Source of the DNA: Cyrtodaria siliqua
Taxonomy: Eukaryota > Mollusca > Bivalvia > Adapedonta > Hiatellidae
Length of the DNA stretch: 64,000 nucleotides
Reading direction: 5' to 3'
Assembly: GCA_037043455.1 (NCBI GenBank)
Contig: JAWPHD010000084.1
Coordinates: 62,001 to 126,000 of the forward strand
The notes under the pieces were generated by a model that was not told where the DNA came from, made no database searches, and was given only the letters and a program-made list of their open reading frames with translations. Positions 1 to 10,400 of the stretch are shown piece by piece (position 1 is the stretch's first letter; every line of letters begins with the position of its first letter). The position numbers were made by a program, and so were the translations under genes.

Positions 1-797
1 GGGATGTTCAGATAAGCAAAGTCTGTAATCATATATCGAGTAAATTCACTCTTTTAAGACGAATACCTAAATATTTTACACTTGATATGAAAAAGCTATT
101 CTATAACGCATATTTAGACCCAATATTTGATTATGGATCTATCCTTTGGAGTAATTGTACTAAATTAAATTTTACAAAGGTTGTTACTTAACAAAAAAGC
201 ATCGCACGCTGGATTTTGATGAACCCTTTACATACACCTTCTGCAAATCTTTTCAATGAGTTAAATTGGATGTCATTTGAAACAAGATGTAAATTTCAAG
301 TAGGTGTTTTAGTTTATAAAGCAATTCATAATCTTACACCAATATACATAAGTAAATTAATAACATTTTCTGAAAATAGCAGATATAATTTAAGATCATG
401 CATTAAACATGAAATTAAGCATCCTAGACCTAAATCCGAATATTTAAAACAATCTTTTACCTATGTTGCCATGCGGACTTGGAATTCAATCCCAGAAAAT
501 GTCCGGACTTCTGTTTCTATTTATGCTTTCAAATACAATTATAAATTATTTCTATTTCAAGATAACAGGTGTTCTGCTCAAATTAAGTTGTGTTAATAGT
601 GAATACTTGTTTTGAATGCCAGCTTGAAACATAGTATTAATGTTACGTGCATGTATTCACTTGCTATTGTTTCTAAGTTGCTGTTATTATCAGAAGGCCT
701 CATGGAAGATAAGTGTTGTGCAATTGTTTGTATAATCTTAATGAGTTGTACCTTCATGAAATAAAGTATTTATTATTATTATATTATTATTATTATC
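1..797 (+). mobile_element. LINE family B, 3' end (copy B1, cut by window edge)
   Basis: This is the 3' terminal part of a non-LTR retrotransposon: the end of ORF2, a 3' UTR and a short tail of TTATTA-type repeats (about 757-797) instead of poly(A), with an AATAAA-like signal just before it. It is nearly identical to 52309-53104, where the rest of the same element is present. A non-poly(A) microsatellite tail is typical of CR1/L2-type LINEs (family knowledge). The element enters from outside the window, so its 5' extent is unknown. Confidence 0.9.
3..596 (+). pseudogene. LINE B ORF2 C-terminal region, broken
   Basis: The reading frame encodes the post-RT C-terminal region of a CR1/L2-like ORF2. 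It includes the stretch around 'NAYLVPIFDYGSILWSN' seen intact in the sister copy, and the terminal 'FKYNYKLFLFQ' before the stop at 594-596. Relative to the copy at 52041-52904 there is a nonsense change near 189 (TTA to TAA), so only 216-596 stays open after it. There is no RT catalytic core in this fragment. It is a dead retrotransposon fragment, not a host gene. Confidence 0.85.
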
Positions 798-2884
798 TTC
801 CATTGTTTGGATATTAATATTTTAATTTGAACGCAATCATTTTACATATAAAACAATTTAGATTAAATTCAGATACACAGATGAAATATCAATAAAAAAA
901 TGAAATGAGGCCACAATAAAAATTGCCAGATATAATCACCATCCCCGAGTTGCCTTTCGACCACAAATTTCTTTAAAATGACAGCAATTTTGGATTAAAA
1001 CATAAAAATAATAAAATTTCACATAATTTTATATCGGCCCGAGTTTCTATACAACCCCCATCCCCACCCCACATTGTTTTAACCTTGTTTTCTGATGGTA
1101 TATACTAGCTATATAATTTATTATCTTTTGAAAAATCGTATAATCGAGCTGCGCTGTTCTCCAACAGCTCTTGTTCTCATTCTTGTTGCCATATTCCTTC
1201 TCTAAAACAACGTACAAATTGTATTTTCTAACATTAGTGGCTTGGAATTTAATTTTATTTGGCTCAGCTGTGTCAAAAGGCGAGCTATAAGAGTCACTCC
1301 TATCCGTCATATATGTCATCCAATTTCACATATTGCTTTCAAATGATACAGTGTAAGACAGTGTCCCCATGATACAGTGTAAGACAGTGTCCCCTACATT
1401 AAACAAGGCTGCAGCTACCGCAATATATAGGACGATTTTATGCAGTTGCTGTTGACTTTAGCCTCACCCAATTGGTCAAACAATACACACGACACGACAA
1501 TATTCACGACCTATCCTTGACAACTAACGATAATTATATTGCATATTTTTTTATTTTATATATAAGCACCATGGCATGGAAAGATTTACTTTTAGTGATA
1601 TATTAATACCAAATCTTCCTTAATCGTTATGAAATATTAAGGCACGAGTATCTTGCATGTGTTAATTATATTGCATTTCTTTTTGGACCAGGGTATATAA
1701 AGTCATATAAAAATAAAACTAGTGGACAGAATTTAAGTATCTTTTTTTAGTAACCAAGGTCTACCCTACCCGGTTAATTTGCTATCAAAAACATTAAATT
1801 CCAAACAAGATTTGATCTTTAAAAAATATCGCGAACACAGAAAGGGTCTGTAAAAAATGTTGTAAATTCCATTAAAAGTAACAGTTATGACCACATTCGA
1901 GTAACCAATAAAAAGATTATTATTTTTTCGCAAACTTTCATTGTAAACGATAATTATTGTTGATTGTTGATCTATTGTGAATTATCAACTGAGATAATAA
2001 GGGTTATGGTCGAATGTTAAGGTTCAGCGATCATTGTACGGGTTCGAACACTGCCATGGTCCAAAACTTTTTTTACAGAGTATATTAGCACCATGGCATG
2101 GAAAGATTTACTTTTAGTGATATCGTTATGAAATATTAAGGCACGAGTATCTTGCATTTGACTGTTAAATATATTGCATACTTTTTTTTAAATATATATT
2201 AGCACCATGGGCATTCGAACACTGCCATGGTCCAAAACTTTTTTTACAGAGTATATTAGCATGGAAAGGTTATGGTCGAATGTTAAGGTTCAGCGATCAT
2301 TGTACGGGTTCGAACACTGCCATGGTCCAAAACTTTTTTTGCAGAGTATATTAGCACCATGGCATGGAAAGATTTACTTTTAGTGATATCGTTATGAAAT
2401 ATTAAGGCACGAGTATCTTGCATGTGACTATTAAATTAATAGCGACACAAACCTCCAATAAACAAATAGCGAACTTAAATACATAAAATTATATATAAGT
2501 GTCAAATGAGGTCTGTTTTTGGACGTGTTTCACTCACACGCACACTCATTTGAACGTTTTTGCACACAGGGCAACGTATATTTATGTATAGAGTGTCTCG
2601 GGCTTGCCACGGAACTTTCATGTGAGCCGCCTTTGTAGTAATAGTTTGTGTGTCCGAAATATAACCAGCTGAGCTTGGAACCACATCCAATAAACTGTGA
2701 GAGAAACATATGGCTCCACTCTACACCGAATCAATACATGGGACTTGGTCAGTATCTAGACTGCATGCGTGAGGTAATTATGAGTACTGTTGCTGTAATC
2801 AAGTAATGTATCACATTAAAATCATACCCCACCCACTTCAAATGCACATCATTGATTCGTAATAACTAATCGTAATTAAATCTA

Positions 2885-3246
2885 TTATTTTTCACTCGTC
2901 AAGAATGTCGGTCGCATACAGCCTCACATAAAGTAACCTTACGTTAAGTTATTTATTTGTCACTTCGTCAAGAATGTCGGTTTCATACAACCTCTCGTAA
3001 GGTAACCTAATACATTTTTTATGAAAAAATAATATATTGTCACTTGTCAAGAATTTCGGTCGCAAACAATCTGACGCTAAAAAACCTTGTGTGACATAAC
3101 TTGTTTGTAACTTGTCTAGAAGCTCGGTCGCTTTCAACCTTATACAACCTTATGCGAAATAACCTAACGTAAAATAATGTAAATTTGTCGCTCGTCAAGA
3201 ATCTCAGAATGTCGGTCACATAGCACAGCACAGCACAGCACAGCAT
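2885..3246. repeat. Degenerate 68-80 bp minisatellite (GTCAAGAATGTCGGTCGCAT)
   Basis: About five diverged tandem units each carry TCACTYGTCAAGAATGTCGG followed by CGCATACAACCTTA and ending in TAAAATAATnTATTTG. The array ends in a short CAGCA pentamer run (3225-3244). Further units lie at 3700-3766, and the same family appears in copies 2 and 3 of the module and again just 3' of LINE A copy 2 at 11678-11800. Confidence 0.75.
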
Positions 3247-3512
3247 ACAACCTTTTATCACATGGAACTGCTTGTATTCCGTATAATATACCCTTTACGT
3301 ATTTTCTTATATTAACCGTGTGTAATACAAGGCGAACGAATCAGTCGGTCGTTTAAGTGCAGTGTCAGTACGTTCGTCGAGTCAATATCCCGGAACACCC
3401 GTTTAGTCCGTGGAGTCCGTGGATATAGCAATGAATCGGCGATGTTGTGAGGGTAACAGTCCGCCGTTTGTATATTCACCACAAGCAATAATGTGAAGTT
3501 TCTTGTCGTTTT

Positions 3513-3690
3513 TGAGCCATGTGATAGAAAGGATCTGACACTCGTTGTCATTTCATACACAATTTTATTAAACTCGTCCAGGAATTTGTTATTAGGCTCA
3601 CCGGAGGCTCGCTTAATAACAAATTCCTGAACTAGTTTAATAAAATTTTGTATGAAATGACAACTCATGTCAGATCCTCTATGTGTAAGA
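3513..3690. mobile_element. Palindromic MITE-like element (family P, copy 1)
   Basis: This is a near-perfect inverted repeat. GGATCTGACA at 3531 pairs with TGTCAGATCC ending at 3677, and the arms run inward through 'AATTTTATTAAACTCGT' and 'AGGAATTTGTTATTA' to a very short loop around 3600-3610. The arms extend imperfectly outward as ATAGAnnGGATC. A sister copy is at 60386-60529 and a diverged relative with the same terminal design is at 23944-24089. The transposase superfamily is unknown. A transcript from here would fold into a long hairpin. Confidence 0.7.
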
Positions 3691-3978
3691 TAAGCTTACG
3701 TAAAATAATGTATTTCTCACTCGTTAAGTAGGTCGGTGGCCTACTGCCTTATAAAATAAGCTTACGAATCCTTAACGAATCCAGAGGAAATATTTTCTTT
3801 TCTTTTTTTTTCCTTCTTTAAGCACCTGTACTATTTGTCCCTTTGTTATCATGCGCATTTCATTTTCCCCGTCTGTGTCTTGGCAGCCATGTGTTGTACT
3901 GGCAAGTCCTCGTCGTATGTCCGTATCCTCTCTACGCTCAGTAGCCAGCGTTTTCACTAAACGCATTATTTCTATAAC

Positions 3979-5946
3979 ATGACATTTTACAAACAAGGCC
4001 CATCTGGGTGTAGTGAGGGTCGCGGCTTTCGACATGTACACTTTTCAGGATGTAGGTTTGTGGTGATACTCATACTCGCGTTCTATTTATATTTCCACCA
4101 AGTGTCAGTGTATTGTCTTAAACGACAATTAAACCAAAACGAGTCTGTATACTCACAGATAACTTTCCCATTTACTAAGATACCAGCATCAGCCAAGTAT
4201 AGGCACAATGTTACATTTACTAATCATATCTTATGTGTACTAACATTGGCCATCCTGACCTATTGGATATTACTGATGATAATAATATTATCAGGAGATG
4301 TACATCCTAATCCAGGCCCGAGTTCTTCTATAAATGTGTCCACGGCAAGCTATGAAAGCTCTTCTGTATCCTTAGATATCATCGGAAGTGGTCTTAGTAT
4401 TTTACATATGAACATCCAGAGCCTCAAACCTGAAATTGACCTACTACAGGCAGAAATGCAGCCATACGATATACTAGTATTCACCGAAACCTGGCTCTCA
4501 CCTTTAATACCAAATGACGAAATAGCTATGCCCAACTTTCATAAGCCATACAGACTTGACAGAAAAGACAGAATTGGTGGTGGGGTTATAATATACTTAC
4601 GTGACCATCTTCTTGGCTCCATACGTAATGATTTGCTATTACCTGGAATCGAAGCACTATGGGTCGAACTGACAATGTCGAATAAAAAACTCCCTTACTG
4701 GGATCTTATTGAAGAGAGTATCGATAGAGCTTTTAATACCAATATAAAAGACATTGTCATCACTGGAGACTTTTATTGCAATGTCCTTAACACAAACGAC
4801 AACAGGATCAACAATATTATTAATTCATATGGGTTTAACCAACTTATTACTGAACCTTCTCATTTTACAGAATCGAATTCTTCGTTATTAGACCTATTTA
4901 TTATCAAAAACAATAATAATGTTATAACTAGTTTTGTCGCAGACCCATTTATTCCAAATCTCGTACGTTACCATTGCCCGATTGTGATAGTTCTGAATCT
5001 GACAAAGCCAATGTCACATAGCTTTAAACGTAAAGTTTGGAAATATGACCTAGGTGACTATAACGCATTTCGGAATATCTTACGAAATACTGATTGGAAC
5101 GTTCTATTTAATTCCGAAAACTTAGATGACATTGCATTGTCTCTGAGTAACATCATTTTAGAAGCAGCGAACAGTACTATACCTAGCAAGATCGTCACTA
5201 TCCGTCCTTGTGAAATCCCCTGGCTATATAGCAGCGTACGCAAACTTATAAGACAAAGAAAGCGTCTTCACAAACGTGCAAAAAAGTCAAACTCCGATTC
5301 CCACTGGAGCGATTTAAAAAAAAAGAGAAACGAAGTAACCAAAGCCATTCGTAAAGCTAAAGCCGATTATTACAACGCATTAACCGATAAACTTAACAGT
5401 TCGCAAACAAACAGCAAAAATTGGTTTATACTAGCTAAACAAATAATAAACAATAATCAGACCACACATAAAATTCCTACGCTATTCCACAATAATATCG
5501 AAGCTACCGACGATTGTGAAAAAGCAGACCTATTAAAAAACTTTTTCTGTAGCCAATCCTCTGTTGACGACAATGATACACAATTACCACCAACTACAAA
5601 CCCAGTTCAAAACTATTTATCTGAAATAACGATTACACCCCAGGACGTTTTGGACATTCTCAGAAAACTAGACGTGTCAAAAGCTTCTGGGCCTGATTTA
5701 ATCAGTCCCATACTACTCAAAGAAGGCTCTATCGAACTCTCAATCCCGCTGTCGAAGTATTTTAATATGCCATTGCAGAACTCTTACTACTCATCCCCAT
5801 GGAAACATGCAAATGTAACTCCTATATTCAAAAAAGCCGACCCCTCTAACCCAAGTAACTATCAACCTATTTCACTATTAAGCTGTATAAGTAAAACTGT
5901 GTGTTCAAGTATTTATTTAACTTTTTATCCAGACACGGCATACTAA
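3979..5946 (+). pseudogene. LINE A ORF: hydrophobic leader + 2A-like motif + APE endonuclease + start of RT
   Basis: The 655-codon frame starts at ATG 3979. Residues 27-40 and 83-105 are strongly hydrophobic. Residues 107-114 read DVHPNPGP, a 2A-like ribosome-skipping core (usual DxExNPGP, here with H for E). An endonuclease-like domain follows (about 140-340): 'HMNIQS', 'FTETWL', 'GGGVIIYLRD', 'ITGDF'. The usual 'GDFN' is GDFY, the YRPP block is missing, and the terminal SDH/DH motif is 'RYHCP', so a catalytic Asp is absent. The RT N-terminal region ('KASGPDLISP', 'PIFKKADPSNPSNYQPISLL') is then cut off. It is probably a CR1-group ORF2 and is not expected to be active. Confidence 0.85.
4297..4320 (+). 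other. 2A-like motif DVHPNPGP in LINE A copy 1
   Basis: These codons encode DVHPNPGP immediately after a hydrophobic segment. 2A-like peptides at the N-terminus of APE-type LINE ORFs are established in several invertebrates. The final glycine-proline pair is where co-translational skipping occurs. The canonical E is H here, so activity is uncertain. Copies 2 and 3 have TCG (Ser) instead of CCG (Pro) at the last position and should not skip. Confidence 0.7.
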
Positions 5947-6003
5947 CCTCTGCCCAATCAGGATTTATCCCAGGTGATTCTACTATAAACCAACTTACAT
6001 ATC

Positions 6004-7466
6004 TCTACACATTCGAGTAACAATAAAAAGATTATTATTTTTTCGCAAACTTTCATTGTAAACGATAATTATTGTTGATTGTTGATCTATTGTGAATTAT
6101 CAACTGAGATAATAAGGGCTATGGTCGAATGTTAAGGTTCAGAGATCATTGTACGGGTTCGAACACTGCCATGGTCCAAATCTCTTTTTACAGAGTATAT
6201 TAGCACCATGGCATGGAAAGATTTACTTTTAGTGATATCGTTATGAAATATTAAGGCTTGTGACTGTTAAATATATTGCGTACTTTTTTTAAATATATAT
6301 TAGCACCATGGGCATGGAAAGATTTACTTTTAGTGATGTTAGAATAGCATACCTTCCATAATCGTTAAGAAATGTTAAGGCACGAGTATCTTGCAATGTG
6401 ACTTTAACTCAACATGTTTCCCTGTTACTCCTAGATTTGGAAACGGGGTCAAAAGCCTGGGGATATGCGATGGCGCACCGTCGAACTGATTCTAGTTTCT
6501 ATTAGAATGATATTACTGAGGCAACTTAACCCGGGTTATAATTAACGCCAAGTTTGCAGTTGCAATTTCTGGTAAAAGAATGATAAATAAAATAGCAAAT
6601 CAAAAAGATGGTGTTCATGTTACATTAATAGCGACACAAACCTCCAATAAACAAATAGCGAACTTAAATACATAAAATTATATATAAGTGTCAAATGAGG
6701 TCTGTTTTTGGACGTGTTTCAATCACACGCACACTCATTTGAACGTTTTTGCACACAGGGCAACGTATATTTATGTAAAGAGTGTCTCGGGCTTGCCACG
6801 GAACTTTCATGTGAGCCGCCTTTGTAGTAATAGTTTGTGTGTCCGAAATATAACTAGCTGAGCTTGGAACCACATCCAATAAACTGTGAGAGAAACATAT
6901 GGCTCCACTCCACACTGAATCAATACATGGGACTTGGACAGGATCTAGACTGCATGCGTGAGGTAATTATGAGTACTGTTGCTGTAATCAAGCAATGTAT
7001 CACATTAAAATCATACCCCATCCACTTCAAATGCACATCATTGATTCGTAATAACTAATCGTAATTAAATCTATTATTTTTCACTCGTCAAGAATGTCGG
7101 TCGCATACAGCCTCACATAAAGTAACCTTACGTTAAGTTATTTATTTGTCACTTGTCAAGAATTTCGGTCGCAAACAATCTGACGCTAAAAAACCTTGTG
7201 TGACGTAACTTGTTTGTAACTTGTCTAGAAGCTCGGTCGCTTTCAACCTTATACAACCTTATGCGAAATAACCTAACATAAAATAATGTAAATTTGTCGC
7301 TCGTCAAGAATCTCAGAATGTCGGTGTCACATATCACAGCACAATAGTAAAATATGTATTTCTCACTCGTTAAGTAGGTCGGTGGCCTACTGCCTTACAT
7401 AAAATAAGCTTACGTAAAACAATTTATTTCTCACTCGTTAAGTATGTCGGTGGCCTACTGCCTTAT
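6004..7466. repeat. Repeat-rich module, copy 2 (tandem to LINE A copy 1)
   Basis: This starts abruptly at 'CATTCGAGTAAC', equivalent to about 1893 of copy 1, so the composite module + LINE A is arranged head to tail with a period of about 4.1 kb. It contains the 'AGCACCATGGCATGG' repeats (6203-6400), the 6405-6630 stretch missing from copy 1, and the GTCAAGAATGTCGG minisatellite (7078-7478). The segment carrying the palindromic MITE in copies 1 and 3 is absent, with the junction near 7345. Confidence 0.75.
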
Positions 7467-7480
7467 AAAATAAGCTTACG

Positions 7481-10400
7481 AATCCTTAACGAATCCAGAG
7501 AAAATATTTTCTTTTTCTTTTGTTTTCCTTCTTTAAGCACCTGTACTATTTGTCCCTTTGTTATCATGCGCATTTCATTTTCCCCGTCTGTGTCTTGGCA
7601 GCCCTGTGTTGTACTGGCAAGTCCTCGTCGTATGTCCGTATCCTCTCTACGCTCAGTAGCCAGCGTTTTCACTAAACGCATTATTTCTATAACATGACAT
7701 TTTACAAACAAGGCCCATCTGGGTGTGGTGAGGGTCGCGGCTTTCGACATGTACACTTTTCAGGATGTAGGTTTGTGGTGATACTCATACTCGCGTTCTA
7801 TTTATATTTCCACCAAGTGTCAGTGTATTGTCTTAAACGACAATTAAACCAAAACGAGTCTGTATACTCACAGATAACTTTCCCATTTACTAAGATACCA
7901 GCATCAGCCAAGTATAGGCACAATGTTACATTTACTAATCATATCTTATGTGTACTAACATTGGCCATCCTGACCTATTGGATATTACTGATGATACTAT
8001 TATTATCAGGAGATGTACATCCTAATCCAGGCTCGAGTTATTCTATCAATGTGTCCACGGCAAGCTATGAAAGCTCTTTTGTATCCTTAGATATCATCGG
8101 AAGTGATCTTAGTATTTTACATATGAACATCCAGAGCCTTAAACCTAAAATTGACCTACTACAGGCAGAAATGCAGCCATACGATATACTAGTATTCACC
8201 GAAACCTGGCTCTCACCTTTAATACCAAATGACGAAATAGCTATTCCCAACTTTCATAAGCCATACAGACTTGACAGAAAAGACAGAATTGGTGGTGGGG
8301 TTATAATATACTTACGTGACCATCTTCTTGGCTCCATACGTAATGATTTGCTATTACCTGGAATCGAAGAATTATGGGTCGAACTGACAATGTCGAATAA
8401 AAAACTCCCTTACTGGGATCTTATTGAAGAGAGTATCGATAGAGCTTTTAATACCAATATAAAAGACATTGTCATCACTGGAGACTTTAATTGGTTTAAA
8501 CATATTTTATTTCAAAGATAACGCATTATACAATTGTTACATACAATAGGTAAATGGATTGGAACGAAAGCAAAATGCTTATAGAAATCCTCTCCAATAG
8601 GACAATGATTTACATTCATATCAATTTTAATTGCAATGTCTTTAACACAAACGACAACAGCATCAACAATATTATTAATTCATATGGGTTTAACCAACTT
8701 ATTACTGAACCTACTCATTTTACAGAATCAAATTCTTCGTTACTAGACCTATTTATTGTTAAAAACAATAATAATGTTATAACTAGTTTTGTCGGAGATC
8801 CATTTATTCCAAATCTCGTACGTTACCATTGCCCGATTGTGATAGTTCTGAATCTGACAAAGCCAATGTCACATAGCTTTAAACGTAAAGTTTGGAAATA
8901 TGACGAAGGTGACTATAACGCATTTCGGAATATCTTACGAAATACTGATTGGAACGTTCTATTTAATTCCGAAAACTTAGATGACATTGCATTGTCTCTT
9001 AGTAACATCATTTTAGAAGCAGCGAACAGTACTATACCTAGCAAGATCGTCACTATCCGTCCTTGTGAAATCCCCTGGCTATATAGCAGCGTACGCAAAC
9101 TTATAAGACAAAGAAAGCGTCTTCACAAACGTGCAAAAAAGTCAAACTCCGATTCCCACTGCAGCGATTTAAAAAAAAAGAGAAACGAAGTAACCAAAGC
9201 CATTCGTAAAGCTAAAGCCGATTATTACAACGCATTAACCGATAAACTTAACAGTTCGCAAACAAACAGCAAAAATTGGTTTAAACTAGCTAAACAAATA
9301 ATAAACAATAATCAGACCACACATAAAATTCCTACGCTATTCCACAATAATATCGAAGCTACCGACGATTGTGAAAAAGCAGACCTATTAAACAACTTTT
9401 TTTGTAGCCAATCCTCTGTTGACGACAATGATACACAATTACCACCAACTACAAACCCAGTTCAAAACTATTTATCTGAAATAACGATTACACCCCAGGA
9501 CGTTTTGGACATTCTCAGAAAACTAGACGTGTCATAAGCTTCTGGGCCTGATTTAATCAGCCCCAGACTACTCAAAGAAGGCTCTATCGAACTCTCAATC
9601 CCGCTGTCGAAGTATTTTAATATGTCATTGCAGAACTCTTACTACTCATACCCATGGAAACATGCAAATGTAACTCCTATATTAAAAAAAGCCGACCCCT
9701 CTAACCCAAGTAACTATCGACCTATTTCACTATTAAACTGTAGTAAAACTATGGGTGGATGTGTGTTCAAGTATTTATTTAACTTTTTATCCAGACACGG
9801 CATACTAACCTCTGCCCAATCAGGATTTATCCCAGGTGATTCTACTATAAACCAACTTACATATCTCTACAACGCAATCTGTAAAGCTCTAGACGAAGGG
9901 AAAGAAATCCGAGTAGTATTTGTGACATATCCAAATCCTTCGATCGGGTTTGGCATGAAGGCCTACTATTCAAACTTAAAGCAATCGGCGTAACTGGAAA
10001 TACCGTGATTGGTTCTCTTCATACTTATCTAACAGACAGCAACGCCTCGTTCTTAACAATGTAACATCAAATTGGAAGAAAACCACAGCCGGTGTTCCGC
10101 AAGGGTCTATTTTAGGTCCGATACTCTTCTTGATTTACATCGACGATATTTTTACCGAAATCGACTCTAACATACGGCTATTTGCTGATGACACCCGTTT
10201 ACACTTGATTGTTGATAACCCTACTGTAGCAGCGAATACCTTAAACGATGACCTAGATAAAATCAATTCCTGGTCCAAGCAATGGTTGGTGGATTTTAAC
10301 CCTTCCAAAACAAAATCTCTTACAATTTCTAGGAAAATTTTCCGTTCAGCACATCCTATTCTACTCATGACGGCAAATGGCAAGATAATATTGCATCTAT

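Larger units (their letters stand above)
1..1523. repeat. Segmental duplication, left copy (partner about 52309-53826)
   Basis: The sequence aligns in direct orientation with about 52309-53826 with only scattered mismatches and small indels. The match runs through the LINE B 3' end and on through about 700 bp of non-element flank, so this is a duplicated segment and not two independent retrotranspositions. The flank (798-1523) shows no gene. It contains a 26-bp tandem doublet (ATGATACAGTGTAAGACAGT...) at 1343-1394, also present in the partner. Confidence 0.9.
1524..3752. repeat. Repeat-rich module upstream of LINE A, copy 1
   Basis: This module is shared with 6004-7466 (copy 2) and about 58141-60672 (copy 3). 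It begins with degenerate repeats of about 110-140 bp marked by 'AGCACCATGGCATGGAAAG' and 'AAGGCACGAGTATCTTGC' (1565-1680, 2088-2160, 2352-2430). A unique stretch follows, then a minisatellite and a palindromic MITE. Copy 1 lacks about 200 bp present in copies 2 and 3 (equivalent of 59090-59290), with the junction near 2427. A minus-strand open stretch at 2502-2690 is conserved in all copies only because the DNA was duplicated. No host gene is seen. Confidence 0.75.
3767..6003 (+). mobile_element. LINE family A, copy 1 (3' truncated inside RT)
   Basis: The 5' UTR (3767-3978) begins right after a minisatellite unit. The ORF runs 3979-5946. The element is cut at about 6003 ('CATATCTCTACA') and joined directly to the start of module copy 2 ('CATTCGAGTAAC'), with a 2-bp CA overlap. 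Full-length copy 2 shows what is lost: the RT core, the C-terminal zinc knuckle and the 3' UTR. The junction looks like a recombination or tandem-duplication breakpoint, not an ordinary LINE 5' truncation. Confidence 0.85.

Noticed and set aside
2502..2690. Minus-strand open stretch conserved at 2502, 6691 and 59357
   Set aside because: Conservation is explained by recent duplication of the module; it lacks an ATG start and has no domain.
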